DNA of 64,000 nt from Niabella insulamsoli (GTDB lineage Bacteria; Bacteroidota; Bacteroidia; Chitinophagales; Chitinophagaceae): NCBI RefSeq assembly GCF_039652435.2, contig NZ_CP190246.1, forward strand, positions 3,410,001 to 3,474,000, given 5' to 3'. Below are positions 13,966 to 24,142 of the stretch, in pieces; position 1 is the first letter of the stretch; each line of letters starts with the position of its first letter. A model generated the notes under the pieces. It was given only the letters and a program-made list of their open reading frames with translations, did no database searches and was not told the origin of the DNA. Made by a program: the position numbers and the translations under genes.

Positions 13966-16779
13966 CTACTTTCCCTGTTCCAATACCAACCAGGTATTGC
14001 CTTCGGCAGGAATAGTCAATTCTATACGCATTTCGTGGTCGCCGTTGACCGGGTAAAGTTTTGCTGGCTTACCATTGACGCTCACACTGGCCACTTTTGA
14101 AATCCCCGTATAATATAACGGCAGCCTGATAGTAGTAGTAATGGGTTTTGTAAGCGGGTTATACAACATGGCAAATCCTTTTTGTTGTTGCAAGGGATCG
14201 GCGTGAAGAATCCCATCCCAATCCCGCCCGGTAGGGCGGCGCAAATGAATGATATCAGCGTTCAATATGTCGCGGTATTTTTTATAATGATCAATTTCTT
14301 TTTTCACCACAAGGCGCGTTTCTTCGGTGTCGTAGAGCCGGCTTCCCCTGTAACAGGCCTGCACGCCGCTGCCGTAATTTTGTTGCATATGAGCCGCGTA
14401 TTCTTTTAAATGATCAGATAAAGGTTCGAGCGTAGCCGCTGCTCCGCCACCCTGATACTCCACCAGCGGCACGAATGTCCAACCCATTGAAGGTGTGCGG
14501 CGCCAGGTTCCGTCAAAAATATTCTGACGGCCCAGTAAAATTTGCTGCGCCCTCGGCAACGACCAGTTTACTTCGCGATAGCCGATGCCCGTTTTATTCG
14601 CGCCATTCAACATATAAAAATCCGGGGTATTCATATAAACATCTTTGGAGCGCAGCCATTGATAAAGATCTACCGATTGCTTCCATTGATTCCATTGCGA
14701 ATCGTAATAATCTTTGTGCCCGGGATGGTTGGTAGCGGCACAGAAGTCGCCGGGATATGGCCCGTCATGTTCAAGCAGATCGAAGCCCGTATACTCAAAA
14801 AAATGCCTTAGCTTTTTCAAATAGGCTATACCCCAATCGCTGCCCAAACAGGGCGCATTGCCGAAAGTGGCGCCACCGGGTTTTCCTGTTTTTATATCGA
14901 TCACATCGGTAGCGGGATTGATGCTGCGGCTCGAGAATAAGGAATAGCCACCGATTTCAACACCTTTGCTATGGGCGTAGTCGGCTATTGCCTTAAACTT
15001 GTTCAAATTACTGTCGGATTGATTTTCCATATTCAGCCCGCTTCCAAAGCTTAAAATAATCATCTCATAGCCCGTCGCTACGCATTGGTCCACCGCCGTT
15101 TTCACTACCTTCGGATCGGTAGAGCGCAGGTGCATAAAAATGGGGTTCTCAGTAATCCAGGGCGCAAGGACGCGGTACATTTTACGCTGCGCTAAAGTAT
15201 TGCGTTCCATATCGGTTCCGTCCAGCGCTAAAATATAGGTGTTAAAGCCTATCCAGCTTTCGCCGCGCTCGAGGGTTTGGCCCGGGCCGATTGCCGGCTG
15301 GCTTTTTACAATGCATGGTGTTTGCAATTGATAGTTGACCTGGGACGTGTAAGCCGGATCAGTTTCCCAGGAAATGGACTGATTGCTTTCTTCATAGCTC
15401 ATGCCATCAAAAGCATAATCATTTTGTATAAAAAAATTGGGCTTACTCCATGGCACGCGCGGAACGGAAACAAAGTTTTCTTTTTCGGGATAAGCAATAA
15501 TTTCCCCTGTGAAATGATCGATCGATATTTTTTCAGATGAGTTATTAATAACACTAATCGTTTTTGCAATCAGTGGGATATGATCATATATTTTGTGATG
15601 TACTTTCACTACGACGCCTGTTAAAACCGGATGTGTGAAAGATAACACGAGCTCCTGGCCCGTTGCCTGCCATTGTGTGGCCGCTATCCATCGCTTTGCC
15701 TTCCAGGCTATCTGCGGTTTTATCGCAGTTACTTCAACACCGCTCAACACAAAAGAACCCGGCACCGCATACATATCTTTGATCCATTCATCTAATAAAT
15801 ACCCCCGGTTCACCTGTCCTGCCAGTCCTCCCACATCGTAGGCCTGCCCGTTGATTTTGATGATAGCTTCGGGTTCTACCGCCCTGACATATTCTTCTCC
15901 CGTTACCAGGTTTTTAAGGCTTACCGTCGCGGCGTTCGGTGCAGCGACGATGGTTCGGCTCACCAATCCGTTAGACAAAATGATCCGGTTGCCGGCGCTT
16001 CTCTCAATAGTAGCTTTGATTTGGGGTGTGGCCAACAGCCAGTCCTTCGCGGCCACTTTTTTTGTATGAAGGGGTAATTGCTGAATGTTAGCCATTACTT
16101 CGGGCGACAGTTTTTGATTTGCCCGTCGAAGCGCGCCGAGATCGGCTTCATCAACAAACTGCACCAATTCGGGTGCAGTAGTTGTTATTTTCAGCAGGCC
16201 CAGATCGGCCATATCGCCGCCAATATTATCACCGCCATTTGTTATTTTGATTTGTAAAAGTTCGACGCCTTTTAGATCAATAGTAAACGGCTTCGCTTTC
16301 TCTTTCTGTTTTAAAATTCCGCTGCGCCAAAGTTCTTTGCCATCGCCTGTTACAATCATTTCTATTGAGCCGGCTGGCATTTCCTGAAGCTGGTAGCCTA
16401 CGCCCAGCAAAGTTTGTTGCTGGCTGGCAGGATCAGAAAAAAAATAGGTTTTGTAACCATCAGTGCGCGCGAAAGAATCTATTTTACTTTTTTCGGGCCA
16501 GTCGGTAACACCATCATCAACGCCAATAAAACCGGTAAATTCTGATGCCTTTTTACCCAGATAAACCGAAGCCGAGAAAGGAGCGTGTACGCTGAAACCA
16601 TTATCAAATCTCCGGCCGGCTACCCTCATTTTGGCCCCGTGCATGGCTTTGTTAACCGCGGGGGCCATGACCTCCTGCGTAAAACCTTTTAAGCGAATCG
16701 AAGTAAGATCCACCACTTTTTGCTGAGCCGCCACATATTGTGCCGATAGGAGCAACAGGACATAAAGAATTTTTTTCAT
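13966..16779 (-). CDS. Secreted NPCBM-domain glycoside hydrolase (GH36-like barrel)
   Basis: 937 residues. Signal peptide (KKILYVLLLLSAQYVAAQ), an NPCBM/NEW2 carbohydrate-binding domain (about 25-195, 'GFSVHAPFSASVYLGKKASEF...GVDDGV'), a beta-sandwich (about 260-480), then a TIM-barrel region with 'MIILSFGSGLNMEN', 'FEYTGFDLLEHDGPYPGDFC' (the Asp after LLEH is the likely nucleophile position) and 'YMNTPDFYMLNG', and a C-terminal beta-sandwich. The order matches alpha-galactosidase/alpha-N-acetylgalactosaminidase-like enzymes of the GH36 superfamily; the exact substrate is uncertain. It lies behind the SusC/SusD pair but has its own promoter module and is separated from them by a terminator. 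Confidence 0.8.
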   Translation of the reverse strand: MKKILYVLLLLSAQYVAAQQKVVDLTSIRLKGFTQEVMAPAVNKAMHGAKMRVAGRRFDNGFSVHAPFSASVYLGKKASEFTGFIGVDDGVTDWPEKSKIDSFARTDGYKTYFFSDPASQQQTLLGVGYQLQEMPAGSIEMIVTGDGKELWRSGILKQKEKAKPFTIDLKGVELLQIKITNGGDNIGGDMADLGLLKITTTAPELVQFVDEADLGALRRANQKLSPEVMANIQQLPLHTKKVAAKDWLLATPQIKATIERSAGNRIILSNGLVSRTIVAAPNAATVSLKNLVTGEEYVRAVEPEAIIKINGQAYDVGGLAGQVNRGYLLDEWIKDMYAVPGSFVLSGVEVTAIKPQIAWKAKRWIAATQWQATGQELVLSFTHPVLTGVVVKVHHKIYDHIPLIAKTISVINNSSEKISIDHFTGEIIAYPEKENFVSVPRVPWSKPNFFIQNDYAFDGMSYEESNQSISWETDPAYTSQVNYQLQTPCIVKSQPAIGPGQTLERGESWIGFNTYILALDGTDMERNTLAQRKMYRVLAPWITENPIFMHLRSTDPKVVKTAVDQCVATGYEMIILSFGSGLNMENQSDSNLNKFKAIADYAHSKGVEIGGYSLFSSRSINPATDVIDIKTGKPGGATFGNAPCLGSDWGIAYLKKLRHFFEYTGFDLLEHDGPYPGDFCAATNHPGHKDYYDSQWNQWKQSVDLYQWLRSKDVYMNTPDFYMLNGANKTGIGYREVNWSLPRAQQILLGRQNIFDGTWRRTPSMGWTFVPLVEYQGGGAAATLEPLSDHLKEYAAHMQQNYGSGVQACYRGSRLYDTEETRLVVKKEIDHYKKYRDILNADIIHLRRPTGRDWDGILHADPLQQQKGFAMLYNPLTKPITTTIRLPLYYTGISKVASVSVNGKPAKLYPVNGDHEMRIELTIPAEGNTWLVLEQGK

Positions 16780-16922
16780 CGTAATTTTTTATGGTTTTAT
16801 GGGTCGAATGCCCGCCTGAACTTTCGGGCAGGGCCGCCTGAACTTTCGGGCAGGGAACTTGCCAGGATAACATTTTCATTCCCTTGTGTGATAAAACAAA
16901 AATTTTATAATGAACGTTTCAT
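16777..16922 (-). repeat. Leader/promoter module, copy A
   Basis: Read on the minus strand: TGAAACGTTCA, an AT-rich block, TCACACAA, a short open frame starting ATGAAAATG at 16879, two tandem CCTGCCCGAAAGTTCAGGCG units, CATTCGACCCATAAAA, then the start codon of the glycoside hydrolase. Copy B (40994-41146) matches it over its whole length with few changes; copy C (49552-49606) matches the first 55 bases. It appears to be a duplicated promoter plus leader. Confidence 0.75.
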
Positions 16923-17085
16923 CGCGATAAATTTGAGCGCTGGCAAAATTACAATTGCTATAAGACAATCGTGTGGTAAATCCCGACAGGCAAGGCTGAG
17001 GCCGGCGTAGGAACAAGATGTATACTAAAAAAACTTGTATAAACCCGAATCATGCAGGTTTATACAAGTTGATGCTTTATCGTTT
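16780..17085. other. Intergenic region between glycoside hydrolase and susD
   Basis: Besides copy A of the leader module (16777-16922) and the SusD terminator (17025-17070), the remaining sequence (about 16923-17024) shows nothing I can name. Confidence 0.6.
17025..17070 (-). terminator. Strong intrinsic terminator after susD
   Basis: A perfect 14-bp stem, AACTTGTATAAACC (17032-17045) with GGTTTATACAAGTT (17057-17070), and on the minus strand a following run of seven T. It ends the sigma-FecR-SusC-SusD transcript 16 bases past the susD stop, separating it from the glycoside hydrolase. Confidence 0.9.
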
Positions 17086-18846
17086 TTACTCTAAAGTAGG
17101 ATTAAAAGAGCCACCCCAGTCGATACTTTGCTCCAGTTTCGGGTTTTTCTGTATTTGAGTGATCGGAATGGGCGCAAAATAAAAATTAGAAGGAATATCA
17201 AAAGTTACGCCAGCCGCCGGCGCTTTTAGAATGGGGCCAAAGCTGTAAGTAAAATCTTCCGGAAGATATTGATAGCCGTCCCTTTTGGCCGGATCGACAG
17301 GCAAGTTGGCGGGTTTCAGCGTAGACGCAACGCCCCTTTCTAAAGTACCATTTAAGCTGGTCAGCGTGCGCGAACGTTTCAGGTCCCAAAACCGCTGCCC
17401 TTCAAAAGCAAATTCTACAAAGCGTTCCGCGTAGATAAGTTTTCGCACGTCGTCGCGGCTACTGGCCGTGATACCATAATTGCCGCTTCCTGCGTCAATC
17501 CCTGCTCTTTGCCTGATCTGTTGCACTAAGGCAATCGCTTCGGGCGTTTTGCCCACTTCGTTGGCCGCTTCGGCAAGATTTAATAAAACTTCAGCATACC
17601 GTATCTCGATCCAGTCAACTGAATTCTGTGCCACTTCGGCTCTTTTCAACTCCGGCTGCATGCCTTTACGCGTGTACGTGCCGGTTCCTCCCCGCGCCTG
17701 TGGATCTAATTTATAGGCATCATCGTTGTTGGCTACCATATCGTCGGTATATTGCCTTCTGCCGGCAATCCCACCGCTTTCATAAACAGCGCCATTATAC
17801 ACGATCGATTCATCAAAACGCGGATCACGGTTTTTCCAGAATGTTTGTTCATCGTAGGTATAATTCGGGCTCTGCCCGATGGCATATCCATCTTTCATTG
17901 GATAAGCCTGCAACAGCGCCCAAACCGGGTTATCAGCGCCTGCGTCGTTGGCCGTTTGCGAGCCGGGCCTGGCGCCCTGTTCCCTTCGGCCATCAGTGCG
18001 TGTTGGAGCGGTAAACTTCACCGTAAGAATAGCTTCCTTATTTCCCTCATTGCCAACCGACCAAATGCCGGAGTAGGACGGATTTAAGCCAAATCCGTCG
18101 GCATCAAGCATAGTCTTAGCGGCGAGGTTCGCATCGTAAGCGGCCTGCCAATAGCTATTGCCATAGGGATTGGAAGGATTAAACAAGGGGCTTGCTTTAT
18201 AAAGCGCCACGCGTCCCTTTAGTGCAGCCACCGCCGCAGATCCGATACGGCCTTTATCGCCGTCGGCAAAAACCTGTCCGTTTAGCAACTGGCCAGCTTT
18301 GGTAAGGTCGGCTTCAATAGCGGTAAAAACTTCCGCGGTTGAAGCCCTGGCCACCTGAAGGTCCTGACCCAATTCCTGCGGCTCGAGCAGTATTGGCACG
18401 CCGCCATAAACGCGCACTAAAAGGAAGTAGCTGTAGGCTCTCAAAAACAGCGTTTGCCCGACAATCTTATCTTTGGTCGCCTGATCCAGCGTTCCGGTTT
18501 CAATCTCCTTCAATAAAATATTCATTTGCCGGATATCAACATACTGATCTTCAAAAACACCAGACCAGGGGTGACTTGAAGCCTGTATAGAATTCTGATT
18601 GATAATGCCGCGCGTATCGTCAACGCCCAGTCCGCCATATAAGGCGCCGCTTCGTGCAGGCCAGCCGGGAGGCATTACCCTTTTATACAGATTAGCAAGA
18701 TAGGCGTTGGCCAGCGCAGGATCGCTCCAGGTAAGCCCTGGCTCGATGGCGTTTAAATTTTTCACATTCAGGACGTTTTTGTTGCAGCCCAAACTCACAG
18801 CCATCAACACAAACAATCCGATCCATTTATATTTATATAATTCCAT
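17086..18846 (-). CDS. SusD/RagB-type glycan-binding lipoprotein
   Basis: 586 residues. Lipobox-like 'AVSLGC' after a short hydrophobic segment, so it is a surface lipoprotein. SusD features: N-terminal 'WSDPALANAYLANLYKRV', TPR-type helices ('QTLFLRAYSYFLLVRVYGGVPILLE', about 130-155), and the C-terminal 'RYAEVLLNLAEAANEVG' and 'ERFVEFAFEGQRFWDLKRSRTL'. It forms a complex with the SusC protein encoded 33 bases upstream and captures oligosaccharides at the cell surface. The ligand cannot be read from sequence; neighbouring enzymes suggest galactoside- or glycoprotein-type glycans. Confidence 0.95.
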   Translation of the reverse strand: MELYKYKWIGLFVLMAVSLGCNKNVLNVKNLNAIEPGLTWSDPALANAYLANLYKRVMPPGWPARSGALYGGLGVDDTRGIINQNSIQASSHPWSGVFEDQYVDIRQMNILLKEIETGTLDQATKDKIVGQTLFLRAYSYFLLVRVYGGVPILLEPQELGQDLQVARASTAEVFTAIEADLTKAGQLLNGQVFADGDKGRIGSAAVAALKGRVALYKASPLFNPSNPYGNSYWQAAYDANLAAKTMLDADGFGLNPSYSGIWSVGNEGNKEAILTVKFTAPTRTDGRREQGARPGSQTANDAGADNPVWALLQAYPMKDGYAIGQSPNYTYDEQTFWKNRDPRFDESIVYNGAVYESGGIAGRRQYTDDMVANNDDAYKLDPQARGGTGTYTRKGMQPELKRAEVAQNSVDWIEIRYAEVLLNLAEAANEVGKTPEAIALVQQIRQRAGIDAGSGNYGITASSRDDVRKLIYAERFVEFAFEGQRFWDLKRSRTLTSLNGTLERGVASTLKPANLPVDPAKRDGYQYLPEDFTYSFGPILKAPAAGVTFDIPSNFYFAPIPITQIQKNPKLEQSIDWGGSFNPTLE

Positions 18847-18879
18847 GTGTTTATTTTTTGAGTGTTTTTATGTGCTGAA

Positions 18880-21800
18880 TTAAAGTGAAATGTTCAGCCC
18901 AAAAGAATACGTTTTAAAAATGGGATAAGAATCCAGCGAGCGCTGCTCGGGGTCATGCTCTTTAAACGAACTAAGCGTGAGCAGGTTGGTGGCGTTTAAA
19001 TTGAGCTGAACGCCCTGAAGCCCCACACGGCTGATAATACTTTTGGGAACAGCATAAGCAATATTCAGGTTTTTCAACCTTACATATGCGCCGTTTCTGA
19101 TCCAGAAAGTAGAAGACGACCCTGAGCGATCAGGATCCGTCCAGGAGTTGGATGGCGTGGGATATTTTCCGCCGGGATTCAAATCAGGCTCGTAAGCTTC
19201 GGTCCAAAGTTCGAAATAAGGACGGTCGGCCAACTGAAACACACCACCGGAAGCGTCGGTATTCAACGTTTTTACAAATTTGTCGTAAGACCCTACACCC
19301 TGCAAGAAAATATTTAAAGAGAAATTTCTCCAACGCAAATCAATCGGCGCCCCAAAGTTTAAACGCGGCACTGCATTCGTTGAAATAACCGTTTGGTCGT
19401 TGACATCCACTTTACCATCCGCACCGGGTGCAAATCCATCGCCATTAATATCTTCCAATAAAACATATCCCAGTTGAACGTCGCGGCCAAACTGCGTAAA
19501 TCCGGCTGGAAGTGCGTCGATCACAGCCTGATCTTTAACCAGCCCTTTGGATACATAGCCGTACACCAATCCTGACGTGGGCTGACCGATTAGATTGCGA
19601 TAGGCAGGCAAATTGGCCGACTGGGGCCAGCTTACATACTCATCGATTGCATAGCCCGCATTTAAACCAACGGAATAATAAAAATCGCCACGTGACTGTG
19701 CATAATTAATCGTTGCTTCCCAACCTCTCACTTTCTGCTCTCCAATATTCACCTGGGGCAGACTGGTGCCAAAAGTACCAGGAATGGTTTCACTTCTCGA
19801 TACGAGAATCCGCGATCTTTTGGTGGTAAAATAATCAAACGAGAACGTAAGCGCGTCGTTAAAGAATCCCATATCTATACCACCATTAATTGTTTTATTA
19901 ATGGCCCATGTGATATCAGGATTGGGAACGACATTTTGCGGCGCCAGCCCTGTCAAACTTGAGTTTGCAAAAACATAACCGCCATTACCGGTGCCGGTAA
20001 AACTATTCACCACATTGTAGTTGTTCTGAAACTGGAAGGGCGCAATATTCGTGCTGAGCCCGTCGATACCGTCGTATCCCGTCGTTCCGTAAGAAGCACG
20101 CACTTTCAAGGTGCTTATCGGATCAACATTAAAAAACTGTTCTTTACTAACGACCCAGCCGGCAGCCACAGAAGGGAAAAATCCAAACTGTTTGCCTTCG
20201 GGGAATATATAAGAGCCGTCCTGACGGAATGAAAACTCAGCGATGTATTTAGAAGCATAGTCGTATTTAGCCCGGCCAAAATAAGACAGGCGCGCCTGGT
20301 TCAACTCTGAACCATTGAAATTGCGGCGTTCCCTGGCCGGATTGGCAGCTAGTATCTGATCGATATTCGGCGTCAATAAATCTTCGGCCGTTCCATTCAT
20401 ATATTTACGGCTAAATTGGTATTGCTCCACCCCTACAAAAGAAGTCAGGCGGTGCTGGCCAAAAGAACGCGTATAATCAATAAACATGTTGGTTTGATAC
20501 CGTTCATCGAGATAGGTTTCTTCATCAATTGAAGTGAACGATTTGCCATAGTTGTTGACCACCCGGTTGTTGGCATCAAATTTTAACGGCGCAAGTTTTA
20601 GCAGGTCAATACCTGAAGAACCCACCGTTTGTACACGGTAGCTGATATTATGTTCGCCGATAAAATCTTTTTGGAAAAGATTATCCTGTCGATAGTTTCC
20701 TAAAACCCTTAATGAAAGCCCTTTAACCTGAGGTATTTGGAGCTCAGCGTTCACCACCGCATTGAACGTGTTATAAAGGATATCGCGATAGTTCACTGAG
20801 TTTACGATCTGCGCAGGGTTAAAGCCCCATCCGGGTTGAATGGTCGGATATCCTTCAGGATCGTCGGCAGTAGTCGGCGTTCCATCTGCTTTCGCATAGA
20901 AAGGATATAAGCGCGATAAATTAAACGTAGGGCGGTAGAAATCAGCCACCGTAAAACCTTCACCTCCATCATTGTCGTAAGGCCAGAAAAAGCGATTGGT
21001 ATTCCTGCGATTAAAACTGATGTTTGTTCCCACTTTTAAATTTTTGGAAACGTCTGCATCAACTTTGGCTCTCAATGTATATTTATCAAAGCTGGTATGG
21101 TCATAACTTCCCTTGTTGTTGCTGTAATTTCCCGAAAAAAAGTAGCGCACATTGTCGCTTCCGCCCGAAACGTCGAGGCTGTGTTGCTGTGCGAAAGGGT
21201 TTCTCCAAAGAATATCATTCACGCTTTGCGGCTGGATGGTTCTGGCGTAGGCAAGCGCTTCTTCGTTAAAGGGTACCTGAAAATTCGGATCGGGATTGGC
21301 GCTGGCGCGGTTGTTATGCTTCGCCACACTGTTTCTGTAGATCAGCTCTTGCTCGGGCGTCCAGTCCTGCAAGGGATCAACCGTCCGGCTTGTGGAAACA
21401 ATACCGCGATAATTCACTTTCACTTTTCCTTTTTTCCCAGATCTTGTTTGCACCACGACCACACCGCCGGCAGCGCGCGCACCATAAATGGCCGCTGCGG
21501 CCGCATCCTTCAGAATACTCACCGATTCCACTTCATTGGGATCGAGCACATCAAACTGCGCTTTATCACTTACCACGTTATCGATCACATACAACGGGGC
21601 CTGGCCTGCACCACGGATCGAAATGGAGGCGTTGCTTCCTACAAATCCTGAGTTCTGAACGATTTGAGCGCCCGGCAGCCGGCCCGCGAGGCTGGTCGAT
21701 AACTGCGCACTGGGTATGTTTACAATATCTGACGCTTTAATACTTGACACTGCCGACGTTTGTGTCTGGCGCGACTCAGAGCCGTAGGCCACCACCACAA

Positions 21801-22425
21801 CTTCGTCCATTTTGGTTTCCATCGCCTCCAGCATAACATTGACGCTATTTTCATTGTCCAAAGCAATTTCTTTGGTCACATACCCTACCGCGGAGATCAC
21901 CAAAACAGTGCCGCTGGGGATATCGAGCGAAAATTGCCCATTGGCGTCTGTAATAGTACCCGTTTGCGAATTTTTGACCTGAACCGAAACGCCAGCGATG
22001 GGATCGCCTTTAGCGTCCGTTACTTTACCCGTAATCGGCCTGATTTTAGGGCCGGTTTCCGTAATAGCCACCAGGCGGTTGTTTAGCAAGGAATAGCTGT
22101 AATTGGTATTGACAAGAATGGCATCGAGAATTTGCCGCACCGACGCATTTTTCACATGAATGGTAACAAACTCTTTATCAAGCCTGCCTTTATCATGATA
22201 AATAAACCGATAATCTGTTTGTTGTTGCACCGCCGCCAGCACTTCTTTAATATTGGCCTCCCTCAGGTTTAAACTGACCGTTTCCTGCGAAAACCCGCTT
22301 GCACTCACCTGCAGGCAAGCGACCGTAAGCAGTATCATAAGCATCTTCATAAATAGTAAAATTTTCCGGACCGGCCACAACAGGGCGCAATCCTTTGCTG
22401 GTTTAATTTTTTGCATAACTTGCAT
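18880..22425 (-). CDS. SusC/RagA TonB-dependent transporter with STN signalling domain
   Basis: 1181 residues. After a long signal region (hydrophobic part about 20-42) comes an STN domain (about 50-105, 'LNLREANIKEVLAAVQQQTDYRFIY'), a carboxypeptidase-like domain (about 125-205, 'GKVTDAKGDPIAGVSVQVK'), the plug with 'SVSILKDAAAAAIYGARAAG' (SusC signature) and a large barrel ending 'FKTYSFGLNISL'. STN binds the periplasmic FecR, whose gene lies directly upstream, so substrate binding here should activate the ECF sigma. It is paired with SusD. Two stem-loops separate it from fecR. Confidence 0.95.
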   Translation of the reverse strand: MQVMQKIKPAKDCALLWPVRKILLFMKMLMILLTVACLQVSASGFSQETVSLNLREANIKEVLAAVQQQTDYRFIYHDKGRLDKEFVTIHVKNASVRQILDAILVNTNYSYSLLNNRLVAITETGPKIRPITGKVTDAKGDPIAGVSVQVKNSQTGTITDANGQFSLDIPSGTVLVISAVGYVTKEIALDNENSVNVMLEAMETKMDEVVVVAYGSESRQTQTSAVSSIKASDIVNIPSAQLSTSLAGRLPGAQIVQNSGFVGSNASISIRGAGQAPLYVIDNVVSDKAQFDVLDPNEVESVSILKDAAAAAIYGARAAGGVVVVQTRSGKKGKVKVNYRGIVSTSRTVDPLQDWTPEQELIYRNSVAKHNNRASANPDPNFQVPFNEEALAYARTIQPQSVNDILWRNPFAQQHSLDVSGGSDNVRYFFSGNYSNNKGSYDHTSFDKYTLRAKVDADVSKNLKVGTNISFNRRNTNRFFWPYDNDGGEGFTVADFYRPTFNLSRLYPFYAKADGTPTTADDPEGYPTIQPGWGFNPAQIVNSVNYRDILYNTFNAVVNAELQIPQVKGLSLRVLGNYRQDNLFQKDFIGEHNISYRVQTVGSSGIDLLKLAPLKFDANNRVVNNYGKSFTSIDEETYLDERYQTNMFIDYTRSFGQHRLTSFVGVEQYQFSRKYMNGTAEDLLTPNIDQILAANPARERRNFNGSELNQARLSYFGRAKYDYASKYIAEFSFRQDGSYIFPEGKQFGFFPSVAAGWVVSKEQFFNVDPISTLKVRASYGTTGYDGIDGLSTNIAPFQFQNNYNVVNSFTGTGNGGYVFANSSLTGLAPQNVVPNPDITWAINKTINGGIDMGFFNDALTFSFDYFTTKRSRILVSRSETIPGTFGTSLPQVNIGEQKVRGWEATINYAQSRGDFYYSVGLNAGYAIDEYVSWPQSANLPAYRNLIGQPTSGLVYGYVSKGLVKDQAVIDALPAGFTQFGRDVQLGYVLLEDINGDGFAPGADGKVDVNDQTVISTNAVPRLNFGAPIDLRWRNFSLNIFLQGVGSYDKFVKTLNTDASGGVFQLADRPYFELWTEAYEPDLNPGGKYPTPSNSWTDPDRSGSSSTFWIRNGAYVRLKNLNIAYAVPKSIISRVGLQGVQLNLNATNLLTLSSFKEHDPEQRSLDSYPIFKTYSFGLNISL

Positions 22426-22441
22426 TGGTTTTTAAAAGTGA

Positions 22442-22496
22442 GTAATAGTGGTTTACACGCTGCTATTACCGCAATCGGAGGTGTTCCCGCACCTCC
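22442..22496 (-). other. Two stem-loops between fecR and susC
   Basis: GTAATAG / CTATTAC (22442-22448, 22463-22469) and GGAGGTG / CACCTCC (22477-22483, 22490-22496, loop TTCCCG). Read on the minus strand neither is followed by a T-run, so they look more like mRNA-processing or stability elements that let susC be expressed more than fecR. On the plus strand the second is followed by TTTT. Confidence 0.4.
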
Positions 22497-22507
22497 TTTT
22501 GCTGTAA

Positions 22508-23584
22508 TTATTTTTTTATCTGATAAGCCCCTTTGTCGGTTTTTTGAACCCGAAAAGGAAAAGTAAATTGCAAGGCAGTAAGCGCTTCATCAATCGTTTC
22601 ATTTTCAAACACGCCGGTAAATTTTTCCTTGGCAAGACTCGAGTCCTGGATGGTGATAGATACCTTATACCACTTTTCCAGCTTTTCGGCCAGGCTGGCA
22701 AACGACTCGCTGTTAAACACGAGCTTTTGCTGCATCCAGGAAGTTTCAGGAATGATGCCGCTGGTTTGTTCGGCTTCAAGCGTTTCCATTTTATAGGGAA
22801 ATGCATCAAAGTCGCGGAAACCACTGCTGCGGCTTTGCTGAGGAATTACAGGAATGGTAATTTTTTCGTTTGGCTTCAGCAATAAACGCAGTTCTTTTTG
22901 CGCGCTGTCGGTAACTTCCAGGCTTCCTCTAATTAATGAAGCCTCTACTTCGTTTTCATCGGCGTAAGCACGTATATTAAAAGCAGTGCCTAGCACTTTT
23001 ATCCGCACCGAGCGCGCCTGAACAGTAAAGGGCAATTGTTTATTATGTGCTACGTCAAAAAAAGCTTCGCCCTCGAGTATCAGGTCTCTGTTGTCAATCC
23101 CAAAACCTTTGCTCAGCGAGATATTACTGTTTTCGTTGAGCGTTACTTTTGATCCGTCTGGCAATACCATATCGTGCGGACCGGTTTTTACTTTTGCGGG
23201 CGCAGGGTTGGTCAACGCGGTTGTAATTTTTTCGGCAGGGTTCCACAAAAAATAGCTGATAAGCAAAATGCCCGTCGCCACAGCGGCGGCGGCCAGCCAC
23301 TTTCGCCAGCGCATTTTCTTTTGGCCTGAAAAAGATGTGTCGATCGGCCTGAAATCTTCAGGGAATTCGGCAGTCAGCTTTTTAAGCTGTTGCTGCCAGG
23401 CCGCTTTTGATTGCGCATCAGCCGCCGCTTCCTGCCGGTTTGAAAAAAATTCATGATGTAGCTGTAGCCGGGCCGCCACCTGAGGATGCCGCTGCAAAAG
23501 CCGCTCATATTCTTCGAGCTCCTCCAGCGTAATATCCTGGGTGAGCTTCTTAGCCGCAAGTTGCCATAATCTGGATAAGGACAT
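22508..23584 (-). CDS. FecR-type anti-sigma factor
   Basis: 358 residues. Cytosolic N-terminus (1-95, 'LWQLAAKKLTQDITLEELEEYERLL'), one membrane helix (about 95-114), then the periplasmic FecR domain ('HDMVLPDGSKVTLNENSNI', 'EGEAFFDVAH', 'VLGTAFNIRAY') and a C-terminal secretin/TonB-interacting DUF4974 domain ('FNSESFASLAEKLEKWYKV', 'FTGVFENETIDEALTALQFT'). It holds the ECF sigma factor encoded 18 bases upstream inactive until the SusC STN domain signals. Typical gene order sigma-fecR-susC-susD. Confidence 0.95.
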   Translation of the reverse strand: MSLSRLWQLAAKKLTQDITLEELEEYERLLQRHPQVAARLQLHHEFFSNRQEAAADAQSKAAWQQQLKKLTAEFPEDFRPIDTSFSGQKKMRWRKWLAAAAVATGILLISYFLWNPAEKITTALTNPAPAKVKTGPHDMVLPDGSKVTLNENSNISLSKGFGIDNRDLILEGEAFFDVAHNKQLPFTVQARSVRIKVLGTAFNIRAYADENEVEASLIRGSLEVTDSAQKELRLLLKPNEKITIPVIPQQSRSSGFRDFDAFPYKMETLEAEQTSGIIPETSWMQQKLVFNSESFASLAEKLEKWYKVSITIQDSSLAKEKFTGVFENETIDEALTALQFTFPFRVQKTDKGAYQIKK

Positions 23585-23602
23585 CTGTTTTAATTTAAAT
23601 TT

Positions 23603-24142
23603 TTACCCGGCTTTATACATGAACCGAACCGTTTCGGTGATTTTTTTAATGGCGATGGCCAGCTGCGCATCAATAGTTTTCACTGAAATATTCAGGATGG
23701 CGGCTATTTCTTTATACCGCAACCCATCCTGCTTGGCCAACCTGTAAATATTCCTGCATTTCAACGGCAGTTGCGCCACCGCCGCCTCATACTCGCTGAT
23801 AATCTCCTTATTGAGTAAAATATCTTCCGGTGTATGATCGTATTTCGCCTGCGCTATTTCGAGTTCGTTCATTTCCCGCGCTGATCGCCTTCCATGCCGA
23901 ATGCTGTAGCGGACCGCGATATTTTTAGTTGCGATATAGAGATAGCTGTTCAGATTTTGAATTTCGAGCAACCTGGCCCTGTTGCGCCAGATATTCACAA
24001 AAACCTCCGACACGGCTTCCTCTGCCACCTGCTGATCATTTGTAATGGCATCAGCAAAACGCAGCAGTTTGGTATAGAACAAATGGTATAGCTTTTCAAA
24101 CGACTTTGTATCGTTTAAAACAGCTACCGCCTCCATCAACAT
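23603..24142 (-). CDS. ECF RNA polymerase sigma factor
   Basis: 179 residues. Region 2 (about 15-85: 'YHLFYTKLLRFADAI', 'EEAVSEVFVNIWRNR') and region 4 (about 120-170: 'LPLKCRNIYRLAKQDGLRYKEIAAILNISVKTIDAQLAIAIKKI') with the helix-turn-helix. It belongs to the Bacteroidota group paired with FecR that transcribes susC/susD operons. The partner anti-sigma follows immediately. Start ATG 24142; a second ATG two codons on is equally usable. Likely target is the downstream susC gene; no other candidate is visible in the window. Confidence 0.95.
   Translation of the reverse strand: MLMEAVAVLNDTKSFEKLYHLFYTKLLRFADAITNDQQVAEEAVSEVFVNIWRNRARLLEIQNLNSYLYIATKNIAVRYSIRHGRRSAREMNELEIAQAKYDHTPEDILLNKEIISEYEAAVAQLPLKCRNIYRLAKQDGLRYKEIAAILNISVKTIDAQLAIAIKKITETVRFMYKAG

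Noticed and set aside
16652..16879. 75-codon minus-strand frame overlapping the glycoside hydrolase start
   Set aside because: Most of it is the GC-rich repeat and the out-of-frame start of the hydrolase gene. Its first codons may be translated as a leader, but it is not called as a gene.
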